Positions 30,454 through 39,933 of a DNA stretch of 64,000 bases are shown here, piece after piece. Made by a program: the position numbers and the translations under genes. The first letter of the stretch is position 1. Every line of letters begins with the position of its first letter. Location of the stretch: positions 1-64,000 of the forward strand of contig CAWAYQ010000030.1 in NCBI GenBank assembly GCA_963786225.1. Direction: 5' to 3'. The DNA comes from Flaviflagellibacter sp963786225 (GTDB lineage Bacteria; Pseudomonadota; Alphaproteobacteria; Rhizobiales; Methylopilaceae). The notes under the pieces are model-generated. The model worked only from the letters and a program-made list of their open reading frames with translations. It was not told the DNA's origin and ran no database searches.

Positions 30454-30810
30454 TCAGGCGGCGGCGCCGTCGACTTTGTGGGGAGTGAGGGCATCGGGAT
30501 CGACGCCGTCGAGGCAGCGGACATTGATGGCGGCGGTGGGAGTGCCGTCCGGCATCTTGCCGCGCGCGAAGCTCTGGATGCCGCAGATTTTGCAGAACAG
30601 ATGCGAGATCTGCTGCTTGTTGAACAGATATTCGGTGAGCTGATCCTCGCCCTTCAGCAGCGTGAAGGCAGTCGCGGGCGAAAACGCCAGGATCGAGCCG
30701 AGTTTGCCGCAGCGCGAGCAATTGCAAGTGATCGTCTTGTCGAGATCGGCATCGACTTCGTAGCGCACGGCGCCGCACTGGCAGCCGCCGGAATAATGTT
30801 GAATGCCCAT
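30454..30810 (-). CDS. GFA/CENP-V zinc-domain protein
   Basis: A 118-residue protein of the glutathione-dependent formaldehyde-activating (Mss4-like) family. Zinc ligands are CQCGAVRYE, CNCSRCGKLG and LFCKICGIQSF, the complete Cys set of the fold. Members bind glutathione adducts or are of unknown function. It is inserted between ureAB and ureC, seven bases from the ureC start and two bases from ureAB, so it is a fixed member of this operon. A role in urease function is not established. Confidence 0.9.
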   Translation of the reverse strand: MGIQHYSGGCQCGAVRYEVDADLDKTITCNCSRCGKLGSILAFSPATAFTLLKGEDQLTEYLFNKQQISHLFCKICGIQSFARGKMPDGTPTAAINVRCLDGVDPDALTPHKVDGAAA

Positions 30811-30812
30811 AT

Positions 30813-31433
<621 letters not shown>

Positions 31434-31447
31434 AGCGTAAGTCCTTC

Positions 31448-32287
31448 TTATGAATGCCAGACGCGGGGCAGGGGTGTGCCCCGGAAACGGGTGAGGAAGT
31501 CTATCGCGGCGCCGCGCAGCGCGGCAATGTCCGGAGCCAGAAATCGCACGGCGAGAAGCCCGTTCCAAGCGCTTGCGGCAGCGCAGGGGGCGTGTTCGAG
31601 ACATGCGCGCGCTTCGTCGATGCGCGCGTCGGCGTCGGGCGCGATGTAAAGAAGGGTTGCGAGCGCCCGCGCGCCTTTGGCGACGGTCGGGCGCTTCATC
31701 AGTTCGGAGATCGGGCCGTCGAGGCGCAGCGTGTCGGCATAGACGAGGCGTCCGTCGCGGCTGATGCGCCAGCGGTCTTCGAACAGGCCCCGTTCGATTT
31801 CCTCACCCTTGGCCACGCGGCCGAACACGACAGCCTCGAACATCATGAGTTTCGCATCGCCGGAAAGTTCGGCGGTGAGGCGGCGCCGCAGGCGCGCATG
31901 ATTGTAGAGGATGGTTTCCTGCGGCAGCCAGGCGAGGGTCGCGCCGTCCTCGACCCGAAGTTCGACATCCACGGCGGAGATCGGGCCGTCCGAACGGTAG
32001 CAGCGCTCGGCGGCAGGCGTCGTCATCACGAGATTGGAACCCGCACCGGCCTTCACCGCCACGTCGAAACGATCGCCGCAGGCGATGCCGCCGCCGGTGT
32101 TCATCATCACGGCTTCGAGTGTCGTTCCCGCGACGTTCGGCAACCGGACGCGCGAAGGTCCGCTCTCGGCGATCCGCACCAGACGGGTGTCGGATCCGGA
32201 AAGCGCGACCTCAAAGGAAATTTGGCCATGCGAACGCTGACGCCGCGGCGCGCCATGGGCTTCAGAAGACCAGGCGGTTGCGTACAT
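31448..32287 (-). CDS. ureD: Urease accessory protein UreD
   Basis: A 279-residue urease chaperone that binds apo-urease and recruits UreF-UreG. Typical segments are GQISFEVALSG, NTGGGIACGDRFDVAVKAG, TTPAAERCYRSDG and PQETILYNHARLRRR, with DAKLMMFEAVVFGR. The ATG at 32287 lies 26 bases inside the 3' end of urtE, so urea transport and urease genes are one transcript. ureAB follows after 14 bases. Confidence 0.96.
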   Translation of the reverse strand: MYATAWSSEAHGAPRRQRSHGQISFEVALSGSDTRLVRIAESGPSRVRLPNVAGTTLEAVMMNTGGGIACGDRFDVAVKAGAGSNLVMTTPAAERCYRSDGPISAVDVELRVEDGATLAWLPQETILYNHARLRRRLTAELSGDAKLMMFEAVVFGRVAKGEEIERGLFEDRWRISRDGRLVYADTLRLDGPISELMKRPTVAKGARALATLLYIAPDADARIDEARACLEHAPCAAASAWNGLLAVRFLAPDIAALRGAAIDFLTRFRGTPLPRVWHS

Positions 32288-32957
32288 CGTCCCCTTCGAG
32301 GGCTTGTCTGTCGCCGGCCTCAACCACTTCGCCCCGTTCCAGGACGATGAAGCGGTCGGCGAGCTCCTTGGCGAAGTCGAAATATTGTTCGACGAGGACG
32401 ATGGCCATGTCGCCCCTGTTGCGCAAGTAGGCGATGGCGCGGCCGATATCCTTGATGATCGAGGGCTGTATGCCCTCCGTCGGCTCGTCGAGAACCAGAA
32501 GTTTCGGCCGGGTGACGAGCGCGCGGCCGATGGCGAGCTGCTGCTGCTGCCCGCCCGAAAGATCACCGCCGCGGCGGTGCAGCATGCTTTCGAGCACCGG
32601 GAAGAGGACGAAGACTTCCTCCGGAATGGTCTTCTGGCCGCGCGGCAGCGGCGCGAAGCCGGTTTCAAGATTTTCGCGCACGGTGAGGAGCGGGAAGATT
32701 TCGCGGCCCTGCGGCACATAGGCGACGCCGAGTTTGGCGCGCTGGAAGGTGCGGAGCGGCGTGAGGTCGTTGTCGCCGAAGCCGATCTTGCCGCCGGAGA
32801 TCGCACGGTGACCGACGATCGCGCGCATCAGCGAGGTCTTGCCGACGCCGTTGCGGCCGAGCACGCAGGTGACCTCGCCCGGTTTCGCGGTCAGCGAAAC
32901 CTTGTTCAGCGCCCGGGCCGCGCCGTAATAGAGCGAGAGGTTGTCGACCGTCAGCAT
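32262..32957 (-). CDS. urtE: Urea ABC transporter ATPase UrtE
   Basis: A 231-residue ATPase of the LivF type. Walker A GRNGVGKTSL, signature LSGGQQQQ, Walker B LLVLDEPTEGIQPSI and H-loop VLVEQYFDFA. The LYYGAARALNKVSL start is typical of UrtE. With UrtD it powers urea uptake through the UrtBC channel. Confidence 0.96.
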   Translation of the reverse strand: MLTVDNLSLYYGAARALNKVSLTAKPGEVTCVLGRNGVGKTSLMRAIVGHRAISGGKIGFGDNDLTPLRTFQRAKLGVAYVPQGREIFPLLTVRENLETGFAPLPRGQKTIPEEVFVLFPVLESMLHRRGGDLSGGQQQQLAIGRALVTRPKLLVLDEPTEGIQPSIIKDIGRAIAYLRNRGDMAIVLVEQYFDFAKELADRFIVLERGEVVEAGDRQALEGDDVRNRLVF

Positions 32958-32973
32958 GATTGTGCCCCTTCGG

Positions 32974-33079
32974 CCTCATCCTGAGGAGGGCGAAGCACCG
33001 TCTCGAAGGATGGGCGTCATACGAGTTCGCGGCCATGGTTCGAGACGCGATGCTTCGCATCGCTCCTCAGCATGAGGGG
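32974..33079. repeat. Palindromic intergenic repeat, class 3
   Basis: CCTCATCCTGAGGAGGGCG and GTCTCGAAGGATG on the left are mirrored by CATGGTTCGAGACG and CTCCTCAGCATGAGG on the right. It fills most of the urtD-urtE gap. A half copy (CTCAGGATGAGG) lies near 19280 beside a gene remnant. Confidence 0.8.
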
Positions 33080-33093
33080 AGTGTGCGCCCATC

Positions 33094-33870
33094 TCACCTC
33101 CCCAGATAGACTTCGATGACGCGCTCATCGGCCGAGACCTGATCGAGCGAGCCTTCCGCGAGAACCGAGCCCTCGTGCAGGCACGTCACCTTCACGCCGA
33201 GATCGCGCACGAACACCATGTCGTGCTCGACGACGACGACGGAGCGCGTCTTCGCGATCTCACGCAGGAGATCGGCGGTGTCGGCGGTTTCCTGGTCGGT
33301 CATGCCGGCGGCCGGCTCGTCGACCAGAAGCACGCGCGGCTCCTGCGCCAGGAGCATGCCGATTTCGAGCCATTGCTTCTGGCCGTGGCTGAGCTCGGAT
33401 GCCTTGCGGTTGCGGTGATCCTTCAGGCGGATGCGTTCGAGCAGGGCGTCGACGCGCTCCCTTTCCTGCGCCGTGCGGCGCGAGAACAGGGCGCCGAACG
33501 GACGCCGGTCCGCCTTCAGCGCGAGGAGGATGTTGTCTTCGACCGTGTGCATCTCGAACACGGTCGGCGTCTGGAACTTGCGGCCGATGCCGAGCGTCGC
33601 GATCGCCGCTTCGTCGAGCGTCGTCAGGTCGTGCTGGCCGGCGAACAAAGCTGTGCCTTCGTTGGGCCGGGTCTTGCCGGTAATGACGTCCATCATCGTC
33701 GTCTTGCCGGCGCCGTTCGGACCGATGATGGCGCGCATCTCGGCTTCGTCGATGGCGAGCGACAGCGAATTGAGCGCGCGGAAGCCGTCGAACGAGACCG
33801 TGACGCCGTCGAGATAGAGCAAGGTCGGGGTGAGGGTGGGAAGTTCGCCGTCCGGAACAAGGCCGCTCAT
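33094..33870 (-). CDS. urtD: Urea ABC transporter ATPase UrtD
   Basis: A 258-residue ATPase of the LivG type. Walker A GPNGAGKTTM, the UrtD-type GIGRKFQTPTVFEMHTVEDN, signature LSHGQKQWLEIG, Walker B VLLVDEPAAGMTDQE and H-loop VVEHDM. The start at 33870 (MSGLVPDGELP) is preferred over longer readings into urtC; the urtC stop is four bases away. Confidence 0.96.
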   Translation of the reverse strand: MSGLVPDGELPTLTPTLLYLDGVTVSFDGFRALNSLSLAIDEAEMRAIIGPNGAGKTTMMDVITGKTRPNEGTALFAGQHDLTTLDEAAIATLGIGRKFQTPTVFEMHTVEDNILLALKADRRPFGALFSRRTAQERERVDALLERIRLKDHRNRKASELSHGQKQWLEIGMLLAQEPRVLLVDEPAAGMTDQETADTADLLREIAKTRSVVVVEHDMVFVRDLGVKVTCLHEGSVLAEGSLDQVSADERVIEVYLGR

Positions 33871-33874
33871 GATC

Positions 33875-35008
33875 TCACTCCGCCGCGCTGGGGACAGGGG
33901 CCGGAACCGAGCCGTCCGACCGGAAGCGCCGCCGCGTCTTTTCCCAGCCGGTCGAGATCGTGCCGAGAATGCCCTTGGGCAGGAACAGGGTGACGAAGAC
34001 GAACAGGCCGCCGAGCGCAAAGAGCCAGAGGCTCGGCAGGACGCCTGTGAACCAGGTCTTGCCGGCATTGACGACCAGCGCGCCGAGAGCCGCGCCCACA
34101 AGCGTGCCGCGCCCGCCGACCGCGACCCAGATCACCATTTCGATGGAATTGGCGGGCGCGAATTCAGACGGGTTGATGATGCCGACCTGCGGCACATACA
34201 GCGCGCCCGCGACGCCCGCGATCATGGCGGAGAGGACGAAGACGAAGAGTTTGTAGTTCTCGACCCGGTAGCCGATGAAGCGCGTGCGGCTTTCGGCGTC
34301 GCGGATCGCGACCAGGACCTTGCCGAGCTTCGAGGTGACGATCATGCGGCAGAGCAGATAGCCGCCCGCGAGCGCCATCGCCGACAGGAAGAACAGGACG
34401 GCGCGCGTTTCCGCCGCCTGGACGTTGAAGCCCAGAATGTCCTTGAAGTCGGTGAAGCCGTTATTGCCGCCGAAGCCCATATCGTTGCGGAAGAAGGCGA
34501 GCATCAGCGCAAACACCATGGCCTGCGTGATGATCGACAGATAGACGCCGGTGACGCGCGAGCGGAAGGCGAACCAGCCGAAGACGAAGGCAAGCAGTGC
34601 GGGGACCAGGATCACCATGATCATGGCGAACCAGAACATGTCGAAGCCGTGCCAGAACCAGGGCAGTTCCTTGTAGTTCAGGAACACCATGAAATCGGGC
34701 AGGATCGGATCGGCGTAGACGCCGCGCGTGCCGATCTGGCGCATCAGGTACATACCCATCGCATAGCCGCCGAGCGCGAAGAACGCGCCGTGACCGAGCG
34801 AGAGAATGCCGGCATAGCCCCAGATCAGGTCGATCGAGATCGCGAGCAGGGCGAAGCAGAGATATTTGCCGAGCAGCGGGACGAGATAGTCCGGCACATG
34901 GCCGAACGTGCCGGCCGGAACCCAGAGATTGAGCACGGGGATCAGCACGCCGGCCGTGAGAACCATTCCGAGGAAGATCCAGCCGGTGCGGTCGAGATGG
35001 CGGATCAT
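33875..35008 (-). CDS. urtC: Urea ABC transporter permease UrtC
   Basis: A 377-residue LivM-type inner-membrane permease with about nine hydrophobic segments. Diagnostic stretches are IDLIWGYAGILSLGHGAFFALGGY (in part: YAGILSLGHGAFFALGGY), RSRVTGVYLSIITQAM, NNGFTDFKDILGF and VGGRGTLVGAALGAL. It forms the membrane channel with UrtB. The gap to urtB (195 bases) holds a palindromic repeat. Confidence 0.96.
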   Translation of the reverse strand: MIRHLDRTGWIFLGMVLTAGVLIPVLNLWVPAGTFGHVPDYLVPLLGKYLCFALLAISIDLIWGYAGILSLGHGAFFALGGYAMGMYLMRQIGTRGVYADPILPDFMVFLNYKELPWFWHGFDMFWFAMIMVILVPALLAFVFGWFAFRSRVTGVYLSIITQAMVFALMLAFFRNDMGFGGNNGFTDFKDILGFNVQAAETRAVLFFLSAMALAGGYLLCRMIVTSKLGKVLVAIRDAESRTRFIGYRVENYKLFVFVLSAMIAGVAGALYVPQVGIINPSEFAPANSIEMVIWVAVGGRGTLVGAALGALVVNAGKTWFTGVLPSLWLFALGGLFVFVTLFLPKGILGTISTGWEKTRRRFRSDGSVPAPVPSAAE

Positions 35009-35069
35009 GTGCGTACCTCGTTATGTCCCGCCCTTGGAATGCGAGCAGCGCTCGGACCGTCAGGCCCGC

Positions 35070-35177
35070 GCGGGGAGAGGGTCGGGGTGAGGGGTATGCC
35101 GGACGGAAGGCCGCTGCCGTTGACCCTCACCCGGTCGCGCTGCGCGCGATCCGACCTCTCCCCGCCGGGGAGAGGTG
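35070..35177. repeat. Palindromic intergenic repeat, class 1, copy 2
   Basis: CGGGGAGAGGGTCGGGGTGA and the mirrored TGACCCTCACCCGGTCG with CGACCTCTCCCCGCCGGGGA at the right end. It fills the urtB-urtC gap and matches the copies at 26200 and 41235. Confidence 0.8.
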
Positions 35178-35203
35178 AAAAGGCCGCGATCATGCTGACA
35201 TCA

Positions 35204-36812
35204 TCATGCTTCCACCGCCCGGCCCTTGAGGGCGAACAGCCCGCGCGGACGCTTCTGGATGAACAGGATGATGGCGACGAGAAGAAGAATCTTGCCGAGC
35301 ACGGCACCCGCATAAGGTTCGAGGAATTTGTTGGCGACGCCGAGCGTCATGGCGCCCACAAGCGTGCCCCAGAGATTGCCGACCCCGCCGAACACGACGA
35401 CCATGAAGCTGTCGATGATGTAGCTCTGGCCGAGGTTCGGCGAGACATTGTCGATCTGGCTGAGCGCGACGCCCGCCATGCCCGCGACGCCCGAGCCGAG
35501 GCCGAAGGTCATGGCGTCGATCCAGTCGGTGCGGATGCCCATGGCGGCGGCCATGCGCCGGTTCTGCGTCACGGCGCGGACCTGAAGGCCGAGCGCCGTC
35601 TTCTTCAGGACGAGCAGCAGCGCGAAGAACACCATCATCGAAAAGACGATGATCGCGATGCGGTTATAGGTCAGCGTCAGGCCACCGAGGTCGAACGAGC
35701 CGGACATCCAGCCCGGCGTGCCGACTTCGCGGTTGGTGGGGCCGAAGATCGAGCGCACGGCCTGCTGCAGGATCAGCGAAATGCCCCATGTCGCGAGCAG
35801 CGTTTCGAGCGGGCGTCCATACAGGAAGCGGATGACGCTGCGCTCGATGGCGATGCCGACGGCCGCCGCCACGAGGAAGGCGAGAGGGATCGCGATGAAC
35901 AGCGAATAATCGAACAGGCCGGGAGCGGAGGTGCGGATCACCTCCTGCACCATGAAGGTGACATAGGCGCCGATCATCACCATTTCGCCGTGCGCCATGT
36001 TGATGACGCCCATCTGGCCGAAGGTGATGGCGAGGCCGACGGCGGCGAGCAGCAGGACCGAACCGAGCGAGATTCCGTAGACCACGTTCTGCGCGGCGGC
36101 CCATGCGGCCTGCTTCATCTCGATGCCCGAGAGTGCGGTGGCGGCGGCGGCCTTCACGGATGTCCGGCAGATCGGCCGGAAGCGAGCGGAGGAGGGCGGC
36201 GGCATCGCCGTCCGCGCGTTTCGCGATCACGCCCACGGCGGCGATGCGGTCGGCATCGGACGCGCCGGGAAAAGTGACGATGATCGAGGCGCGCGCGGCT
36301 TCCAGCGCGGCCTTTGCGCGGCTGTCTTTTTCCTTGGCCAGCGCGGTGTCGATCGCGGGCAGGGCCGAGGCGTCGCGCGATTTGAACACGGCGTTGGCCG
36401 CCGTGATGCGCTTGGCCGGGTCTTCGGAAATGATGTCGAGCGAGCCCGCGGCGGCCTGGACGATCGTGCGCAGGCGGTTGTTCAGCCGCACCGCCTTCAG
36501 GCCGGCGGGCGCCGCGGAAACCTCGGTGCCGCTCTTCGCGTCGAACAGCTTGCCGGATGCGTCGCGGTAATAGACGGCCTTCGCGGCCGGATCGAAGAAC
36601 AGTTTGCCGGTTGCGAGTGCAGCAATGATCGCCGTCGCTCCGGGATGGCCGGACTTGCCGATGGCGTCCACGCCGGCGGCGGTGTCGTTGAAGCTGTCGG
36701 TCGTAAACAGCGCGAGCGCGTCATCGGCCGGATCGGCCGAAGCAGGTGCGGAAAAAGACACCAGCGCGATCGAGAGGATCAGCGCCAGCCGCCGGAAGAA
36801 TACGAATGTCAT
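35204..36812 (-). CDS. urtB: Urea ABC transporter permease UrtB, one frame break
   Basis: A LivH-type permease of about 535 residues. Like other UrtB proteins it has a signal peptide (ALILSIALVSFSAPASA), an extracytoplasmic domain of about 190 residues (DDALALFTTDSFNDTAAGVD ... AANAVFKSRDASALP ... ALLRSLPADLPDI), then the channel domain (AVGLAITFGQMGVINMAHGE, TWGISLILQQAVRSIFGP, VTQNRRMAAAMGI). The two halves are in different frames; the break is near 36160, between PADLPDI and VKAAAATALSG. The halves join without missing residues, so a one-base error is likely. Confidence 0.93.
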
Positions 36813-36837
36813 AGGTCCCAGCGCGCATGTTGTTGAT

Positions 36838-36870
36838 GAAAATGGGGAGGCGGCCGCACGCCGCCTCCCC
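36838..36870 (-). terminator. Stem-loop between urtA and urtB
   Basis: Perfect 11-bp stem GGGGAGGCGGC / GCCGCCTCCCC with a five-base loop, followed on the minus strand by ATTTTC. It probably terminates part of the transcripts so that the binding protein UrtA is made in excess over the permease and ATPase subunits. Confidence 0.75.
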
Positions 36871-36895
36871 GGTAGGCGTCAGTTCGCTTGGGAGG

Positions 36896-38200
36896 TTACG
36901 AGGCCTGACCGCCGCACTTTTTCGTCTTGGAGTTGTAGTTACCGCACTTGAGCTTCACCCAGTCGGCGTCCAGATCCTTGGAGCCTTCGAGGAAGTCGGT
37001 CCAGGCATCGCCGGGAACGAGCTTTTCGGTCTTCCACACCACGTCGAACTGGCCGTCTTCCTTGATCTCGCCGATCAGGACCGGCTTCGTGATGTGGTGG
37101 TTCGGAAGCATGACCGAGGTGCCGCCGGTGAGGTTCGGAACTTCGATACCGACGATGGAGTCGATGACCTTGTCCGGATCGGTGGTGCCGGCCTTCTCGA
37201 CCGCCTTGACCCACATATTGAAGCCGATGACATGGGCTTCCATCGGGTCGTTGGTCACGCGCTTCGGGTTCTTGGTGTATTCCTGCCAGGACTTGATGAA
37301 CGCGGCGTTCGCCGGGTCTTCGACCGACTGGAAGTAGTTCCACGCGGCGAGATGGCCGAGGAGCGGCTTGGTGTCGAGACCGGCGAGTTCCTCTTCGCCG
37401 ACCGAGAACGCGACGACCGGGATGTCGGTCGCGGCGATGCCCTGATTGCCGAGTTCCTTGTAGAACGGCACGTTGGCGTCGCCGTTGATGGTGGAGACGA
37501 CGGCTGTCTTCTTGCCCGCCGAGCCGAACTTCTTGATGTCCGACACAATGGTCTGCCAGTCGGAATGACCGAACGGCGTGTAGTTGATCATGATGTCTTC
37601 GGCGGCGACGCCCTTGGACTTCAGATAAGCCTCGAGGATCTTGTTCGTCGTGCGCGGATAGACGTAGTCGGTGCCGGCGAGAACCCAGCGCTTCACGTCG
37701 CCGCCGTCCTTCGACATCAGATAATCGACGGCCGGAATGGCCTGCTGGTTCGGGGCGGCGCCGGTGTAGAATACGTTGCGCTCGCTTTCTTCACCCTCGT
37801 ACTGGACGGGGTAGAAGAGGATCGAGTTCAGCTCCTTGAAAACCGGGAGCACGGACTTGCGCGAGGACGAGGTCCAGCAGCCGAACACGGCCACGACCTT
37901 GTCCTGTGCGATCAGCTCTTTCGCCTTTTCGGCGAACAGCGGCCAGTTGGACGCCGGATCGACGACGACCGCTTCAAGCTTCTTGCCGAGCAGGCCGCCC
38001 TTCTTGTTCTGCTCGTCGATGAGGAAGAGCATCGTGTCCTTCAGCGTCGTTTCCGAAATCGCCATCGTGCCCGACAGCGAGTGCAGAACGCCGACCTTGA
38101 TCGTTTCCTGGGCCGACGCGGCGGAAAGACCGCCGGCCAGCACCGACGTGGCCGCGAGCAGGGTCGCCGCCTTCGTCGCGTTCTTAATAAGTTTGAGCAT
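36896..38200 (-). CDS. urtA: Urea ABC transporter binding protein UrtA
   Basis: A 434-residue periplasmic urea-binding protein of the LivJ fold. The signal peptide ends GGLSAASAQ; the mature protein begins ETIKVGVLHSLSGTMAISET, the standard UrtA start, and has FGCWTSSSRKSVLPVFKE and VLAGTDYVYPRTTN. It is the first gene of the urea operon, with a near-consensus sigma-54 promoter 60 bases upstream and a stem-loop after its stop. Two C-terminal Cys pairs (KLKCGNYNSKTKKCG) are also usual. Confidence 0.97.
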   Translation of the reverse strand: MLKLIKNATKAATLLAATSVLAGGLSAASAQETIKVGVLHSLSGTMAISETTLKDTMLFLIDEQNKKGGLLGKKLEAVVVDPASNWPLFAEKAKELIAQDKVVAVFGCWTSSSRKSVLPVFKELNSILFYPVQYEGEESERNVFYTGAAPNQQAIPAVDYLMSKDGGDVKRWVLAGTDYVYPRTTNKILEAYLKSKGVAAEDIMINYTPFGHSDWQTIVSDIKKFGSAGKKTAVVSTINGDANVPFYKELGNQGIAATDIPVVAFSVGEEELAGLDTKPLLGHLAAWNYFQSVEDPANAAFIKSWQEYTKNPKRVTNDPMEAHVIGFNMWVKAVEKAGTTDPDKVIDSIVGIEVPNLTGGTSVMLPNHHITKPVLIGEIKEDGQFDVVWKTEKLVPGDAWTDFLEGSKDLDADWVKLKCGNYNSKTKKCGGQAS

Positions 38201-38259
38201 TACGCCTCTCCATTCCTGTCCTGGGTCGGCTGCGGACAGCCCCCTACGGGAGGAATGTC

Positions 38260-38275
38260 AGCAAGGCGCGTGCCA
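38260..38275 (-). promoter_or_regulatory. Sigma-54 (RpoN) promoter of the urt operon
   Basis: On the minus strand TGGCAC-N5-TTGCT, with the invariant GG of the -24 and GC of the -12 box at correct spacing. It lies about 60 bases before the urtA ATG, giving a leader of about 50 bases. It implies nitrogen control through an NtrC-type activator; I did not find a textbook NtrC site. Confidence 0.8.
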
Positions 38276-38374
38276 TGGTCCGGGCGGCGTTGATTCCGCT
38301 GGGCGATCCGCAAATCCGACTGCGGATGGAATGTCTATGGGGCAAATGCCGGGGTTAAGTTTTAGGCAATGATT

Positions 38375-38388
38375 TTTAGGCGCCTAAA
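38375..38388. promoter_or_regulatory. Perfect palindrome, candidate operator
   Basis: TTTAGGCGCCTAAA is its own reverse complement, with a direct copy of the left arm (TTTTAGGC, 38360-38367) 14 bases away. It lies 175 bases before urtA and 273 before the imelysin gene. The TTTAG/CTAAA ends recall Irr-type iron boxes but the centre does not, so the binding protein is unknown. Confidence 0.45.
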
Positions 38389-38660
38389 TAATGGGCATCA
38401 TCAAGTTGACCGTACGGCTGCCAAGCATCGGCGACTACATTTACTGAATTTACTGAATATCGAAGCAGCCAATTCTTACAAGTTCAAAAGTTTTACTTAC
38501 TACATTCGATTTATTCCAATTAAAAACAAAGCAACGTCGATTGACAACTTGATCTCGATGGGGCTTTTCCCTTCTTGCGAACCGCGGCTTTGGCGCTCCC
38601 TTCGGCCATTCTCGAGCGCGGTCCCGAATCCGCCGCCCTAACGGCAACTGGAGACAGACA

Positions 38661-39927
38661 ATGAATTTCCTTCGCACGATGATTTCGGCTGCCGCCTTGA
38701 CGGCAGTCATGGCCGCTCCGGCCTTCGCGGCGACAAAGTCGGACGCCGTGGTTCAGACCTACGCCAATGTGGCCGAGGCCATCTATTCGGACAGCCTCGC
38801 CAAGGCGAAGGAGCTTCAGAGCGCGGTCGATAAGTTCCTGGCCTCGCCGACCGAGGACACGCTGAAGGCCGCCCGCGCCGCCTGGAAGGGGGCCCGCGTT
38901 CCCTATCAGCAGAGCGAAGGCTACCGCTTCGGCAACTCCATCGTCGATGATTGGGAGGGCCGCGTGAATGCCTGGCCGCTCGATGAGGGCCTGATCGATT
39001 ACGTGGACGCGAAAGCCTACGGGACTTCGGACGAGAACCCGGCCTATGCCGCGAACGTCATCGCCAATACGAAGATTCAGGTCGGCAAGGACGCGATCGA
39101 CGCGACGAAAATCGACAAGGACCTCATCAAGAGCCTTCAGGAAGCGGGCGGCGTCGAGTTCGAACGTCGCGATCGGCTACCACGCGATCGAATTCCTGCT
39201 CTGGGGCCAGGATCTCAACGGCACCGGACCCGGCGCCGGCGACCGCAAGGCGAGTGATTACGACACCAAGGCCTGCACCAACGGCAATTGCGACCGCCGC
39301 GCCGCGTATCTCAAATCGGCGACCGATCTCCTGGTCGACGATCTCGAAGAAATGGTCGCGTCCTGGGGCAAGGACGGCGACGCGCGTAAGGACGTCACGG
39401 GCAAGGCGGCAAACGACGGCCTGACCACGATCCTGACCGGCCTCGGTTCGCTGTCCTACGGCGAGCTCGCGGGCGAGCGCATCAAGCTCGGCCTCATCCT
39501 CCACGATCCGGAGGAAGAGCATGACTGCTTCTCCGACAACACCCACAACTCGCATTTCTATGACGAGCAGGGGATGATCGCGATCTACAAGGGCAGCTAC
39601 AAGTCGACCGACGGCAAGGTCACGGAAGGCCCGAGCCTCGCCGCCTTCGCCAAGGAAAAGGCGCCGAAGGAAGCCGCCGCGCTCGAGGCCGCCTTCGCCA
39701 AAACCGATGCCGCGATGGGCGTGATGAAGACGCGCGCCGACAGCGGCAAGGAGGCCTACGACCAGATGATCGGCGAGGGCAATGCCGAGGGCAACAAGGT
39801 GGTGCAGGATGTGGTCGACGCGCTCGTCGCGCAGGCCCGTGCCGTCGAAGGCGTGGTTTCGGCTCTGGGCCTCAAGATCGAGCTCGAAGGTTCGGACAGC
39901 CTGGACAATCCGTCGGCCGTTCAGTGA
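38661..39927 (+). CDS. Imelysin-family iron-regulated protein, one frame break
   Basis: A periplasmic imelysin-like (insulin-cleaving metalloproteinase/IrpA) protein of about 422 residues, probably involved in iron binding or acquisition. The signal peptide ends VMAAPAFAA. The family motif G-x-H-x-x-E is in GYHAIEFLLWGQD. Other segments are ARAAWKGARVPYQQSEGYRF and LHDPEEEHDCFSDNTHNSHF. The N-terminal 165 residues and the rest are in different frames; the break is near 39160 (GVE / NVAIGYHAIEF), where one surplus T would explain it. GGAGACAGACA precedes the ATG. First gene of a four-gene cassette. Confidence 0.9.
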
Positions 39928-39933
39928 TCTGAC

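Larger units (their letters stand above)
38201..38660. other. Regulatory region between urtA and the imelysin cassette
   Basis: No gene is seen in these 460 bases. They hold the sigma-54 promoter (38260-38275), an inverted repeat ATCCGCA-N8-TGCGGAT (38306-38327), a 14-bp perfect palindrome TTTAGGCGCCTAAA (38375-38388) preceded by a second TTTTAGGC (38360-38367), a 9-bp tandem repeat ATTTACTGA x2 (38439-38456) and a TTGACA at 38541-38546. Bases about 38390-38560 are strongly AT-rich against the GC-rich background. Confidence 0.6.

Noticed and set aside
33830..36277. Very long plus-strand open frame opposite urtB and urtC
   Set aside because: It is antisense to strongly conserved genes and has the skewed, Arg/Asp/His-rich composition that GC-rich codon bias gives to complementary frames.
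38439..38456. CRISPR-like or iteron-like repeats
   Set aside because: Only two 9-bp units in tandem, with no further spaced copies; no array or origin is supported.
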